Shown piece by piece: positions 1-8,415 of a stretch of DNA of 64,000 nt. The stretch is from assembly GCF_000384115.1 (NCBI RefSeq), contig NZ_KB913029.1, positions 1,894,907 through 1,958,906 of the forward strand, given 5' to 3'. The DNA is from Sporichthya polymorpha DSM 43042 (GTDB lineage Bacteria > Actinomycetota > Actinomycetes > Sporichthyales > Sporichthyaceae). Both the position numbers and the translations under genes were made by a program. Position 1 is the stretch's first letter. Each line of letters begins with the position of its first letter. The notes under the pieces were generated by a model that was not told the DNA's origin, ran no database searches, and was given only the letters and a program-made list of their open reading frames with translations.

Positions 1-1134
1 GCGGCCGCGGCGGCGCTGCTGATCGCGTGGGTCGGGTACGAGAACCGGCACCCGGCGCCGCTGGTCGACATGCGCATGATGCGCCGCCGCACCGTGCTCA
101 CCACGAACCTGTCGGCGCTGCTGCTCGGCTTCGGCATGTTCGCCGGGTTCATCCTGCTGCCGAAGTTCGTCCAGGCCCCGGACGGCGCCGGCTACGGCTT
201 CGGATCGAGCGTCACCGAGGCGGGGCTGTTCATGCTCCCGTCGTCGGTCGTCATGCTCTTCGCGGGTCCGGTCGCGGGCTGGATGTGCAACCGCTTCGGC
301 GACCGCGTGCCGCTGCTGCTCGGGACCACGCTCGCGCTGGTCGCCTACGCGTTCCTGACGGTCGCGCACTCCGAGAAGTGGATGATCGTCCTTGCGATCA
401 CGATCTCCGGCCTCGGGATCGGTTTCTCCTTCGCGGCCACCGCGAACCTGATCCTCGGCGCGGTGCAGCCGACCGAGACCGGCGTCGCGATGGGCATGAA
501 CACGATCATGCGCACCGTCGGCGGCGCCGTCGGCGGGCAAATCGGCGCCGCGGTGCTCATGGCGCACACCGGCGACTCCGGGCTCCCGAGCGAGTCGGGG
601 TACACCGTCGCGTTCGGCGTCCTCGCCGGCGGCGTGGCCGTCGCGCTGCTGCTCGTCCTCGCGATCCCGCGTCGGGTCGTGGCCGCGGTTCCGGTCCCGG
701 CTCCCTCGCCGGTGGCCGCGCACCCGGTCGCGGCCGGTCTGGCCGCCGAAGCCGGGGCCGAGCCCGTGCGAGAGAACCTCGTGGGGACGGTTCGGACCGC
801 GACCGGCGCCTCCGCGGCGGACGCGATGGTCACCGTGATCGGCCGGTCCGGTCGGGAGGTGGCGCGGACGCGGACGGCGGCCGACGGCACCTACGGCCTC
901 GACCTGCCGGGGGCGGGGCTCTACTACGTCGTCGCCCAGCTCGAGGGGCAGCACGGCTCGGAGGTCGTTCAGATCGGCGCTCCCGTGGACAGCGGGAGCG
1001 CGGACGGGGAATCGGTGCGGGGTGATCTCGTGTTGTGGGGAGCGAGCCGCCCCGTCGCCATCGACGCGGGGACGGCCACGAGGCCCACGTCACCTTTCCT
1101 TCGGCGGAACGCGGACGTATCCTCACTTAGCTAG
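1..1134 (+). CDS. MFS drug exporter (DHA2 type), N-terminus outside window
   Basis: The reading frame is open from base 1, so this is the C-terminal part (377 codons) of a 14-helix-type major facilitator exporter. It is closely similar in sequence to the two complete MFS genes that follow: all share the stretches TTNLSALLLGFGM, GYGFGSSVTEAGLFMLP and GVAMGMNTIMRTVGG. After the last membrane helices (about visible residue 220) the chain continues into a soluble domain (about residues 259-345) with a GTVRTATGASAADAMVTV-like beta-sandwich pattern, as in carboxypeptidase regulatory-like domains. Such domains normally face outside; here its side depends on helix number. The substrate is unknown. 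Its stop codon lies inside the palindrome at 1127-1138. Confidence 0.9.
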   Translation, partial: AAAAALLIAWVGYENRHPAPLVDMRMMRRRTVLTTNLSALLLGFGMFAGFILLPKFVQAPDGAGYGFGSSVTEAGLFMLPSSVVMLFAGPVAGWMCNRFGDRVPLLLGTTLALVAYAFLTVAHSEKWMIVLAITISGLGIGFSFAATANLILGAVQPTETGVAMGMNTIMRTVGGAVGGQIGAAVLMAHTGDSGLPSESGYTVAFGVLAGGVAVALLLVLAIPRRVVAAVPVPAPSPVAAHPVAAGLAAEAGAEPVRENLVGTVRTATGASAADAMVTVIGRSGREVARTRTAADGTYGLDLPGAGLYYVVAQLEGQHGSEVVQIGAPVDSGSADGESVRGDLVLWGASRPVAIDAGTATRPTSPFLRRNADVSSLS

Positions 1135-1138
1135 CTAA
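1127..1138. promoter_or_regulatory. Perfect 12-bp palindrome, candidate MarR operator
   Basis: TTAGCTAGCTAA is a perfect 12-bp palindrome lying 20 bp before the GTG of the second MFS gene and overlapping the stop codon of the first. MarR proteins typically bind short TA-containing palindromes near the promoters of the exporter operon they control, and a MarR gene sits 1.5 kb downstream in the same operon. Assignment to that MarR is inference. Confidence 0.45.
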
Positions 1139-1158
1139 CACCCGCGAGAGGAACTCCC

Positions 1159-2649
1159 GTGACGCCGCCCGGACACGCTCCCGCGCGGCCGCACCACAAC
1201 CTCACACTCGGGGTGCTCCTGCTGGCCACGCTGTCCTACGCGCTGCAGCAGACCCTGGTCTCGCCGGCGCTACCGGCGATCCAGCGGGACCTGGACACCT
1301 CGACGACCGCGGTCACCTACACGCTCACCGCGTTCCTGCTGTCGGCCTCGGTGGCGACGCCGATCGCCGGCCGGCTCGGGGACATGTTCGGCAAGAAGCG
1401 GATGCTGGTGATCGCCCTCGGGGTCTTCGCCCTCGGCTCGCTGCTCTGCGCGTTCGCCCCGTCGATCGAGTTGCTGATCGCCGGCCGCGCCGTGCAGGGC
1501 GGCGGCGCGGCGGTCTTCCCGCTGTCGTTCGCGATCGTCCGCGACGAGTTCCCGCGCGAGCGCGTGCCGGGCGCGGTCGGGACGCTGTCGGCGACGTTCG
1601 GCATCGGCGGCGGCGCGGGCGTCGTCCTCTCCGGCGTGATCGTCGACCACCTTTCCTACGAATGGGTGTTCCGCTTCGGGTTCCTCGTCGTCGTCGCGGC
1701 GCTGTTCATGGCGTGGCGTTACGTCCCCGAGTCGCCGGTGACGTCCCCGGCGAAGATCGACTGGGGCGGTGCCGTCCTGATGTCGGGCGGGCTGATCGCA
1801 CTGCTCGTCGGCGTCAGCGAGGGCAACCACTGGGGCTGGACCGACGCCCGCATCCTCGGCCTGTTCGCGGCGTCCGCGGTGCTCCTGCTCGCCTGGGGCA
1901 CGTTCGAGTACAAGCACCCCCAGCCGCTGGTCGACATGGCGATGATGCGCGAGCGCACCGTCCTGACGACGAACCTCGCCGGTGTGCTCGTCGGTTTCGG
2001 CATGTTCAGCCTGTTCATCCTCGTGCCGCAGTACGTGCAGGCGCCCTCCTCGACCGGCTACGGGTTCGGCGCCTCGGTCACCGAGGCCGGGCTGTTCCTG
2101 CTGCCGGCGACCGCCGTGACGCTCGTGGCCGGCCCGGTCGCGGGCTGGCTCGGCGGGCGCATCGGACCGCAGATCCCCCTGGCCGGTGGTCTGCTCGTCG
2201 CCCTCGTGGCCTACGTGTTCCTCGCGCTCGAGCACTCCAGCGCGACGTCGATCCTCATCGCCACCGGACTGTTCGGCCTCGGGCTCGGTTTCGCGTTCGC
2301 CTCGATGATCAACGTCATCATCGGCGCGGTGGAGCCGACGAAGACCGGCGTCGCGACCGGCATGAACACCATCATGCGGACGATCGGTGGCTCGCTCGGC
2401 GGGCAGGTGGCGGCGGCGATCCTCACCGGACACCTCGTGAACGGGTACGCCACCGAGCACGGCTTCGCGGTCGCCTTCTGGGTGTGCGCCGCTGCGGTCG
2501 CGGGTGCGTTCGGCGTCGCCCTGCTGATTCCTCGTCAGAAGCCGAGCGCGGAGCCCAAGGTCGCGACCGGCGTCCCGCTCGTCGAGACCGAGACCCCCAC
2601 TGTTCCCCGTGTCGTCGGCGCGGTTCCCCCGCGCCGCCTGGCGAGCTGA
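1159..2649 (+). CDS. MFS transporter, DHA2 family multidrug exporter
   Basis: This is a complete 496-residue proton-driven exporter of the EmrB/QacA (DHA2) type in the cytoplasmic membrane. Motif A appears as GRLGDMFGKKRML near residue 71, and the TTAVTYTLTAFLLSASVATP helix before it is typical. The GTG start at 1159 follows a GAGAGGAA Shine-Dalgarno sequence. Unlike its two neighbours it ends soon after the last helix, without the extra soluble C-terminal domain. It is followed after 14 bp by the MarR gene, so it probably belongs to a self-regulated drug-efflux operon. The transported compounds cannot be inferred. Confidence 0.93.
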   Translation: MTPPGHAPARPHHNLTLGVLLLATLSYALQQTLVSPALPAIQRDLDTSTTAVTYTLTAFLLSASVATPIAGRLGDMFGKKRMLVIALGVFALGSLLCAFAPSIELLIAGRAVQGGGAAVFPLSFAIVRDEFPRERVPGAVGTLSATFGIGGGAGVVLSGVIVDHLSYEWVFRFGFLVVVAALFMAWRYVPESPVTSPAKIDWGGAVLMSGGLIALLVGVSEGNHWGWTDARILGLFAASAVLLLAWGTFEYKHPQPLVDMAMMRERTVLTTNLAGVLVGFGMFSLFILVPQYVQAPSSTGYGFGASVTEAGLFLLPATAVTLVAGPVAGWLGGRIGPQIPLAGGLLVALVAYVFLALEHSSATSILIATGLFGLGLGFAFASMINVIIGAVEPTKTGVATGMNTIMRTIGGSLGGQVAAAILTGHLVNGYATEHGFAVAFWVCAAAVAGAFGVALLIPRQKPSAEPKVATGVPLVETETPTVPRVVGAVPPRRLAS

Positions 2650-2663
2650 CGAAGGAGACCGAG

Positions 2664-3143
2664 ATGCCGAGTGCGAACGCTCCGGTCACCGGGTCGCAGC
2701 CCGACGCGCGCCCCGCTTCCGGTGAGCCCGTCGAGTTCTGGACCGCGTGGGACGAGTTCTTCGCGGCCATGCGCCGGGTCCGCGGTCGTGCCGCCCGCGA
2801 GGACGGCCTGACGATCTCGCAGTTCCGGTTGCTGTGCGCCGTGCAGCGCTGCCCCGACGCCGGGCTGCGCGAGCTGGCCGAGGAGGTCGGGGCGAGCGCG
2901 CCGACCGTCACCCGCATGCTCGCGGGGCTCGAGCGCGACGGCATCGTCACGCGCGAGGCGTCGGCCCGTGGCCAGCGCCGCGTGTGCGTGACGCTGACCG
3001 CGAGCGGCCGTGAGGTGCTCGAGGCCAAGCGTTCGCAGGTCGAGGCCCGGCGGGCCGCGGTGTACTCCTCGCTCAGGCCCGAGGAGCGGGCGCAGTTGCA
3101 GCACCTGTTGCCCCGTCTCGCCGAGGCGCTGGACGCTCTGTGA
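2664..3143 (+). CDS. MarR family transcriptional regulator
   Basis: A 159-residue winged-helix regulator. The DNA-binding part covers about residues 50-115: ISQFRLLCAV, then LRELAEEVGASAPTVTRML (recognition helix) and a wing around RGQRRVCVTLTASG. The ATG at 2664 follows GAAGGAG, giving a good Shine-Dalgarno at the right distance; the frame stays open far upstream but that part is the shadow of the MFS gene. It overlaps the next MFS gene by GTGA, so the regulator is translated together with two exporters. MarR proteins usually repress such operons and let go on binding a phenolic or drug ligand; the ligand here is unknown. Confidence 0.9.
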   Translation: MPSANAPVTGSQPDARPASGEPVEFWTAWDEFFAAMRRVRGRAAREDGLTISQFRLLCAVQRCPDAGLRELAEEVGASAPTVTRMLAGLERDGIVTREASARGQRRVCVTLTASGREVLEAKRSQVEARRAAVYSSLRPEERAQLQHLLPRLAEALDAL

Positions 3144-4957
3144 CCGACACGCACGCTCCGGTCCGCCAGCACTACCGACTCACCCTGGCGATCCTGGTCT
3201 TCTCGTCGATGGCCTACGGCCTGCAGCAGACGCTGGTCGCGCCGGCCCTGCCGGCGATCCAGGAGGATCTCGACGTCTCGACCACCGCGGTCACCTACGT
3301 CCTGACCGCGTTCCTGCTCTCCGCGTCGGTGTCGACGCCGATCATCGGCCGACTCGGCGACATGTTCGGCAAGAAGAAGATGCTCGTCGCGACGCTGGCG
3401 ATGTTCGGCCTCGGGTCGTTGGTGAGTGCCCTCTCGACGTCGATCGAGGTGCTGATCGCCGGCCGGGTCATCCAGGGCGCGGCGGGGGCGATCTTCCCGT
3501 TGGCGTTCGGCATCGTCCGCGACGAGTTCCCGCGCGAGAAGGTCGCCGGCGGCATCGGCCTGGTCAGCGCGATGATCGGCATCGGCGGTGCCACCGGGGT
3601 CGTGTTCTCCGGCGTCATCGTCGACAACCTCGGCTACGAGTGGGTCTTCTGGATCGGGCTGGCGTTCACCAGCTTCACCGTCGTCCTCACGGCCCTGTAC
3701 ATCCCGGAGTCGCCGGTGACGGCGCCGGCGAAGATCGACTGGGGCGGAGCCGCGCTGCTCTCGGGCGGCATGGTCGCGCTGCTGATCGGCGTCAGCGAGG
3801 GCAACTCGTGGGGCTGGCTCGACTCGCGGGTCATCGGGTTGTTCACGGCCGCCGCGCTGCTGCTGGTGTTCTGGGTCGCGTACGAGCAGCGGCACCCGGA
3901 GCCGTTGGTCGACATGCGGATGATGAGCCGCCGGCCGGTGTTCACGACGAACCTGGCGGCCGTGCTGATCGGGTTCGGGATGTACAGCTCGTTCATCCTG
4001 TTCCCGAAGTTCGTCCAGACGCCGTCGGAGGCCGGGTACGGCTTCGGTTCGAGCGTCACCGAGGCGGGCATGTTCCTGCTGCCGAACGCGTGCGCCATGC
4101 TCATCGCGGGCCCGCTGACGGGGCGCCTGACGGCTCGTCACGGGTCGCGGTTCGCCCTGCTGCTCGGCACCGTTCTGGTGCTGGTGTCGTTCATCTTCCT
4201 GGCCGTGTGGCACTCCGACCCGTGGATGATCTACGCGGTCAGCTTCGTCTCCGGCCTCGGCACCGGCTTCGCGTTCTCCGCGATGCCGAACCTGATCATC
4301 GAGGCCGTGGAGCCGACCCAGACCGGCGTCGCCACCGGCATGAACGCAATCATGCGCACGGTCGGCGGAGCGATCGGCGGTCAGGTCGCCGCCGCGGTGC
4401 TGACCGGATACGTCGTCGCGAACACCGGCTTCCCGCGGGAGGCCGGCTACACCCTGACGTTCGTCCTCCTCGCCGCTGCCCTCGGCCTCGCCCTGCTCTG
4501 CGTCCTCGCGATCCCCCGCCCGGGCCGCGAACCCGCCGAGGTCCCGGTCGCCGTCCCGCCGATCGTCGAACCCGCCCTCGCCGAGGCGGTCGAGAACACC
4601 GTCCTCTCACCCGTCGCCCTCACCGGCTCGGTCCGCCGCGGCGGCCTCCCGGTCCCCGGCGCCGTCCTCACCCTCCTCGGCCCCGACGGCCGCGAGGTGA
4701 CCCGGGCCCGCGCCGATGCCGACGGACGGTTCGCCCTCCACCCGGCGGCCGGTCGCTACTACGCCGTCGTCTCCGACACCGGTCGCACCCCGACCGCCCT
4801 AATCGTCGACCTCACCGCCGACCCGGTCGCTGTCGACGTCGAGATGCCCGGCCTCCCGGCGGGATCGGCAGCCCTCCCCGACGTGGCAGGATCGATGCGG
4901 CCGTCGGGTTCGGCGGCCGAGGAGGGCTCGCATAGTGGCCTAGTGCGGCGGTCTTGA
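3140..4957 (+). CDS. MFS transporter with C-terminal carboxypeptidase-regulatory-like domain
   Basis: A 605-residue DHA2-type exporter, paralogous to the two genes upstream. Motif A reads GRLGDMFGKKKML. The transporter ends around residue 455; a beta-sandwich domain follows (about residues 485-575) with GSVRRGGLPVPGAVLTLLG and DADGRFALHPAAGRYYAVV, the usual pattern of carboxypeptidase regulatory-like domains. The GTG start at 3140 overlaps the MarR stop. The last 37 nucleotides lie inside tRNA-Ser(UGA), and the stop codon is the same TGA that forms the tRNA anticodon. The final residues (after about 590) are therefore tRNA-encoded and may be a late read-through extension. Confidence 0.9.
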   Translation: MTDTHAPVRQHYRLTLAILVFSSMAYGLQQTLVAPALPAIQEDLDVSTTAVTYVLTAFLLSASVSTPIIGRLGDMFGKKKMLVATLAMFGLGSLVSALSTSIEVLIAGRVIQGAAGAIFPLAFGIVRDEFPREKVAGGIGLVSAMIGIGGATGVVFSGVIVDNLGYEWVFWIGLAFTSFTVVLTALYIPESPVTAPAKIDWGGAALLSGGMVALLIGVSEGNSWGWLDSRVIGLFTAAALLLVFWVAYEQRHPEPLVDMRMMSRRPVFTTNLAAVLIGFGMYSSFILFPKFVQTPSEAGYGFGSSVTEAGMFLLPNACAMLIAGPLTGRLTARHGSRFALLLGTVLVLVSFIFLAVWHSDPWMIYAVSFVSGLGTGFAFSAMPNLIIEAVEPTQTGVATGMNAIMRTVGGAIGGQVAAAVLTGYVVANTGFPREAGYTLTFVLLAAALGLALLCVLAIPRPGREPAEVPVAVPPIVEPALAEAVENTVLSPVALTGSVRRGGLPVPGAVLTLLGPDGREVTRARADADGRFALHPAAGRYYAVVSDTGRTPTALIVDLTADPVAVDVEMPGLPAGSAALPDVAGSMRPSGSAAEEGSHSGLVRRS

Positions 4958-5009
4958 AAACCGCTAGGGCGAGTGATCGTCCTCCAGGGTTCGAATCCCT
5001 GGCCCTCCG
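4921..5009 (+). tRNA. tRNA-Ser (anticodon UGA)
   Basis: The acceptor arms GGAGGGC (4921-4927) and GCCCTCC (5002-5008) pair fully, followed by discriminator G. The anticodon loop CTTGAAA at 4953-4959 gives UGA. A long variable arm (AGGGCGA/TCGTCCT) marks it as a class II serine tRNA, and the T loop is TTCGAAT. CCA is not encoded. It overlaps the 3' end of the preceding MFS gene on the same strand. Confidence 0.96.
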
Positions 5010-5041
5010 CCGATTTCGAGAGAAACCGATTGACAATCGAT

Positions 5042-5058
5042 AGGTTCCGAGCGAACCT
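5042..5058. promoter_or_regulatory. Inverted repeat before small membrane gene
   Basis: AGGTTC-CGAGC-GAACCT, six-base perfect arms with a 5-nt spacer, ends 6 bp before the ATG of the small membrane protein gene. It could be an operator or a small hairpin; no regulator can be assigned. Confidence 0.3.
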
Positions 5059-5064
5059 CGATAT

Positions 5065-5235
5065 ATGTCGCCACGTGTTCGGGTGCTGGTGCTCCCGGTT
5101 CTGCTGATCGTCCTCGGAGCGTTCCTGGTCGTCGCGGGGGAGGCGGACGACTCCCCGGGGCTCGGGGGGATCGGGCTGATCCTCGCCGCCGCGGCCGCGT
5201 TCTTCGGCTATCGCCGGTACCGGCGGCTCACCTGA
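5065..5235 (+). CDS. Small two-helix membrane protein
   Basis: A 56-codon reading frame (ATG at 5065, TGA at 5233) that encodes two hydrophobic helices: VLVLPVLLIVLGAFLVVAG and IGLILAAAAAFFGY, ending in a basic YRRYRRL tail. That layout resembles many short actinobacterial membrane proteins of unknown role. There is no strong Shine-Dalgarno; an inverted repeat stands where one would be expected. GC-rich third positions support coding. No function can be given. Confidence 0.5.
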   Translation: MSPRVRVLVLPVLLIVLGAFLVVAGEADDSPGLGGIGLILAAAAAFFGYRRYRRLT

Positions 5236-5268
5236 GGCCGGCGTCGAACCGGTCGATCTGACGGGACG

Positions 5269-5877
5269 TCAGACGACGTCAGGCATGCCGGGGAGGCCGT
5301 CGATGCTCCGGGCGTTGGCCTTCGCGCGGTACTCGGCCATCTGGCCGGGGGCGGCGCGATCGCCGAGGACCCGGAGCGTGGTGCGCTCCGCGAGGACGTC
5401 CATCATCGGGACCCCGAAGCCGCAGGCGTCGCTGATTCGCTGCACGTCGACGGTGATCACGGCGCGGGTTCCGGGGTGGGACGGGTGCCGCTTGGCGACC
5501 TCGTCGAACTCCGCGGTGCCGGGCAGGTGGACCGACCCGCGGCCGTGCAGACGCACCACCCGGGGGCTCGCGCCGAACGCGCAGAACATGACGCAGATGC
5601 GGCCGTTCTCACGCAGGTGCGCGATGGTCTCGACCCCGCTGCCGGTGTAGTCGACCCAGCCGACGCGGTGCGGTCCGAGGACCGAGAACGTGTCGTGCCC
5701 GCGCGGCGAGACGTTCACCAGGGCGTCGCCGGCCAATGGCGCCGTCGCCACGAAGAACATCGGCTGCTCGGCGATCCACCCCGCGAGCGTCTCGTCGATC
5801 TCCTCGAACACGGCCCCCACAAGCCCACTGTAGGTCGGGTCCGCGGTCGTCGCGCCGCCCGGCGACTTCGTCGGCAT
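5269..5877 (-). CDS. Pyridoxamine 5'-phosphate oxidase-fold protein (FMN-binding split barrel)
   Basis: A 202-residue protein of the PNPOx-like flavin split-barrel superfamily. The pattern MFFVATAPLAGDALVNVSPRG near residues 40-60, followed by HDTFSVLGPHRVGWVDYTGSG and NGRICVMFCAFGASPRVVRL, is typical of the actinobacterial subgroup whose members bind FMN or F420 and whose substrates are mostly unknown. The ATG at 5877 has no clear Shine-Dalgarno, so a shorter protein starting near residue 23 is possible. It stands alone, convergent to nothing, with a divergent gene 140 bp away. Confidence 0.85.
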   Translation of the reverse strand: MPTKSPGGATTADPTYSGLVGAVFEEIDETLAGWIAEQPMFFVATAPLAGDALVNVSPRGHDTFSVLGPHRVGWVDYTGSGVETIAHLRENGRICVMFCAFGASPRVVRLHGRGSVHLPGTAEFDEVAKRHPSHPGTRAVITVDVQRISDACGFGVPMMDVLAERTTLRVLGDRAAPGQMAEYRAKANARSIDGLPGMPDVV

Positions 5878-6018
5878 TTGTCACACCACGGCCGGAGACG
5901 GACTCACCCACTCGCACCATCGCGCCTGGTGCGCCCTACCGACCCGTGGCAGCGTCCCGGTCCGTCACAACGCCGCCGGGGTGTCCGCGGCGTCCTGGAC
6001 ACGATCTCGGGGGGGATT

Positions 6019-6612
6019 GTGAGTCCGTACGAGCGTCAGATCGATCCGTTGGAGTCCGTGGACCTCACACTGCTGATGGGCGTCCCCGGCCAGGCCGCAC
6101 CGAGTCCGGACGAGACGCTCGAGCGCGTCCTCGGTGCACCGCCGAGCGCTCAGCGCCTCGCGTCCGTCCCGGTCGCGTCCGCGCCGGTCGCCTCAGCATC
6201 GCGCCTCAAGCTCAGCCTCGGCATCGGCGCCGCCGTGGTCCTCGCAGTGGCCGGCCTCCTGGCCGCGGTCTCCCTCGGCGGGAACGGAGACGCGGCCGGC
6301 CGGATCGCCAAGGCGAACGGGGCCGCGACCGCCCAGGTACTCGCCCAGGACCTCGGCGTCGGCCTCGGCACGTACGCCGCCGGCGGGTTGCCGGTCACGT
6401 TGACCAACACCTCGGACCGGACGCTGTCCTACAACGTCACGGTGGAGGCCCTCGACGAGGCCGGCCGGCGGGTGACCCTCGACGCCGTGTTCACCACGGC
6501 GCTGACTCCGAATCAGTCGACGGTCGTCACGCTCTTCTCGCACCACACCGGTGCGACGGCCGCCGCCCTGGGCGCCTCGACGTTCCGTGTGGTGGAGGCC
6601 TCTTCCTACTGA
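6019..6612 (+). CDS. Single-pass membrane protein of unknown function
   Basis: A 197-residue protein starting at GTG 6019 behind a G-rich stretch that can act as Shine-Dalgarno. Residues 1-62 are hydrophilic and rich in Pro, Ala and Ser; one helix at about 65-87 (LGIGAAVVLAVAGLLAAVSL) should anchor it with the C-terminal 110 residues outside. That outer part looks like a beta-sandwich (GGLPVTLTNTSDRTLSYNVTV, then a second strand set). Such FxLYD-like or immunoglobulin-like extracytoplasmic domains are common in actinobacteria. I recognise no enzymatic motif. The next gene, a lipoprotein, follows 68 bp later. Confidence 0.7.
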   Translation: MSPYERQIDPLESVDLTLLMGVPGQAAPSPDETLERVLGAPPSAQRLASVPVASAPVASASRLKLSLGIGAAVVLAVAGLLAAVSLGGNGDAAGRIAKANGAATAQVLAQDLGVGLGTYAAGGLPVTLTNTSDRTLSYNVTVEALDEAGRRVTLDAVFTTALTPNQSTVVTLFSHHTGATAAALGASTFRVVEASSY

Positions 6613-6680
6613 TCGGCGCCGACGGCCCCGGCTGACACGGCGGACACACAGGCGTAACGAGGTCCGGTCACGATGACGGC

Positions 6681-7625
6681 ATGCGCCCCCTCCGTTCGGT
6701 CGTTGCCGCCCTCTGCGCGGCCACCCTGCTCCTGGGGCTGGCCGGGTGCGGCGACGACGGGGCCTCCGCCGCGGACTCGGCCACCGGCGCGAGCCCCCGG
6801 CCCCTGAGCAGCTTCGACCTCGTCGTCGTGGCGAGCGAGTCCAACGACGCGCTCGCCGCCGACCTGTACGGCATCACGCTCGACCCGCTGACGGCCGTCC
6901 GCATCACGCACGACAAGCGGATCTCGACCGTCGACGCCCAGGACGGCCGCGTCGTGGTCGCCGCCGCCGACGGCGCCGTCGACCAACTCGCGTTCGTCAC
7001 CGCCGCCGGGGAGCTCACCGAGATCCCCGGGTTGGGCCGGCCCTTCGCCTACAACCCGTCGTTCGTCGACAACCACACGCTGATGTTCGACGACGTCCTT
7101 GTGCCGGAGGAGGACGTGCAGGTGAACCGCACGCTCCTGTTCGACGAGACGGAACGGGCGAAGTCGACGCTGTTCCAGATCCGGGACAACCTGATCAGCT
7201 CCGCGCCCGGTCCCGAGGGCCAGGTCGCGCTCGTGCGCTCCCGTAAGAACGGCCGGGAGTCCGTCGTCATTCGCGCCGCCGACGGGGCCACGCGCGAGAC
7301 CTCGATCGAAGGGGACATCGGAGAGCTCCTGTGGGGCTCATCGCGCTACATCGCGGTCGCCATGAACAACGTCGAACGCAAGAAGGGTGACGACCCGTCC
7401 GCCGCGGTCATCCTGCTCGACCCGGTCGCGGGCAAGCAGCTGCAGCTCGGACTCTCGCAACCGATCGCGTGGAACCCGGACGCGAGTCGCCTGCTGGTCC
7501 GTCGTACCGGTGACGCCGCAGGTAGTCAGCTCGCCTGGTTCGACCCCACCAACCCCCAGGGGGAACTGACCCGCATCGGCGGCATCACCAATCTGGTGAT
7601 CTACTCCGGCGCCTGGGTGGCCTGA
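6681..7625 (+). CDS. Secreted lipoprotein with beta-propeller-like repeats
   Basis: A 314-residue lipoprotein: basic start MRPLR, hydrophobic stretch, then lipobox LAGC at residues 20-23 for diacylglycerol attachment. The mature part alternates short strand-rich units such as TAVRITHDKRISTVDAQDGRVV and QPIAWNPDASRLLVRRTGD, which recall TolB/WD40-type propeller blades. No catalytic residues are evident, so a sensing or binding role on the outer membrane face is a guess. Its 3' end overlaps the convergent lipoprotein gene by 25 bp. Confidence 0.8.
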   Translation: MRPLRSVVAALCAATLLLGLAGCGDDGASAADSATGASPRPLSSFDLVVVASESNDALAADLYGITLDPLTAVRITHDKRISTVDAQDGRVVVAAADGAVDQLAFVTAAGELTEIPGLGRPFAYNPSFVDNHTLMFDDVLVPEEDVQVNRTLLFDETERAKSTLFQIRDNLISSAPGPEGQVALVRSRKNGRESVVIRAADGATRETSIEGDIGELLWGSSRYIAVAMNNVERKKGDDPSAAVILLDPVAGKQLQLGLSQPIAWNPDASRLLVRRTGDAAGSQLAWFDPTNPQGELTRIGGITNLVIYSGAWVA

Positions 7626-8230
7626 GGCGTCGTCAGCTCGGCCGACGGGGACTCTTCGTCGGAGTGGCCGGAGTCATCGGAGTCATCGGAGTCGTGGGAG
7701 CCGTAGGAGTGACCGTCGCCCTGGGCCTCCTCCTCGGCGGCGCGCGCGAGGTCCTCGTCGGTGACGGCGCTGTTCTCCGCGTCGGAATCCGACGGACCCG
7801 TCTCGTGCTCCATCGACGCCTCGGTCCAGTCGCCCATGCGCTGGGGGCACGCGAGTCCGAGCCGGAGGCCGACCTCGTCGGTGAGGTACTTGGCGGTCGA
7901 GTAGGTCTCCGAGTCCTCGGTGTACGCGGCGTGCGAGGTGCGCAGTTCGGCGAGCTCTTCGGCGGAGCTGCGGCAGAGCGCGCTCAGTCCGGAGCTGAAG
8001 CCGGCCTGTGGCACGAGGACGTCCGGACGCAGACCCAGTTCCTGCGCGGCCTCGAGGTAGTCCTCGTACTCGACGTCGGCCCAGCCGTAGGGGTCGAACG
8101 GGGTCGGCACCGGCGTGGGCGTGGGCTCGACGGACGCGGCCTCGACGGATGCGGAGTCGCCGTCGGAGGAACACGCGCCCAGGCATGCCAACAACGCGAC
8201 CGAAGCCGCGGCAAGCCACGAACGGCGCAT
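7601..8230 (-). CDS. Small lipoprotein with acidic Ser-Asp-rich tail
   Basis: A 209-residue lipoprotein (MRRSWLAAASVALLACLGAC, lipobox LGAC at 17-20). After a short Thr/Pro linker (VEPTPTPVPTPFDPYG) comes a helical domain of about 100 residues with two cysteines (LSALCRSS and LACPQRMG) that may form a disulfide. The last 50 residues are acidic and carry HDSDDSDDSGHSDEE-type repeats. No family is recognised. It runs opposite to the preceding lipoprotein and the two coding ends overlap by 25 bp. Confidence 0.75.
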   Translation of the reverse strand: MRRSWLAAASVALLACLGACSSDGDSASVEAASVEPTPTPVPTPFDPYGWADVEYEDYLEAAQELGLRPDVLVPQAGFSSGLSALCRSSAEELAELRTSHAAYTEDSETYSTAKYLTDEVGLRLGLACPQRMGDWTEASMEHETGPSDSDAENSAVTDEDLARAAEEEAQGDGHSYGSHDSDDSDDSGHSDEESPSAELTTPQATQAPE

Positions 8231-8415
8231 GACAACTCCCCCCGAGCCGAGGGTAAGACGGGTCCGGACGGCCTGTCAGGCGATCCGACAAGGGTCGGCA
8301 GGAACTGCCCGACTGACGTTACCGCTGGTCAGACCGTCAGAAACTCGGACAGATCAGGACTTGACCGGCCCCATTCCGGCGGCCGCACCAAGATCACACA
8401 GACCCGGCGTGCGCC

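Noticed and set aside
2423-4213. Very long minus-strand reading frame (596 codons) opposite the MFS genes
   Set aside because: Composition is Arg/Gln/Asp/His-rich with no domain; it is the antisense shadow of GC-rich genes with strong homology on the plus strand.
4921-5009. tRNA-Ser(UGA) as an attachment site for the left part of the window
   Set aside because: No direct repeat of its 3' end and no integrase nearby; the adjacent genes look chromosomal.
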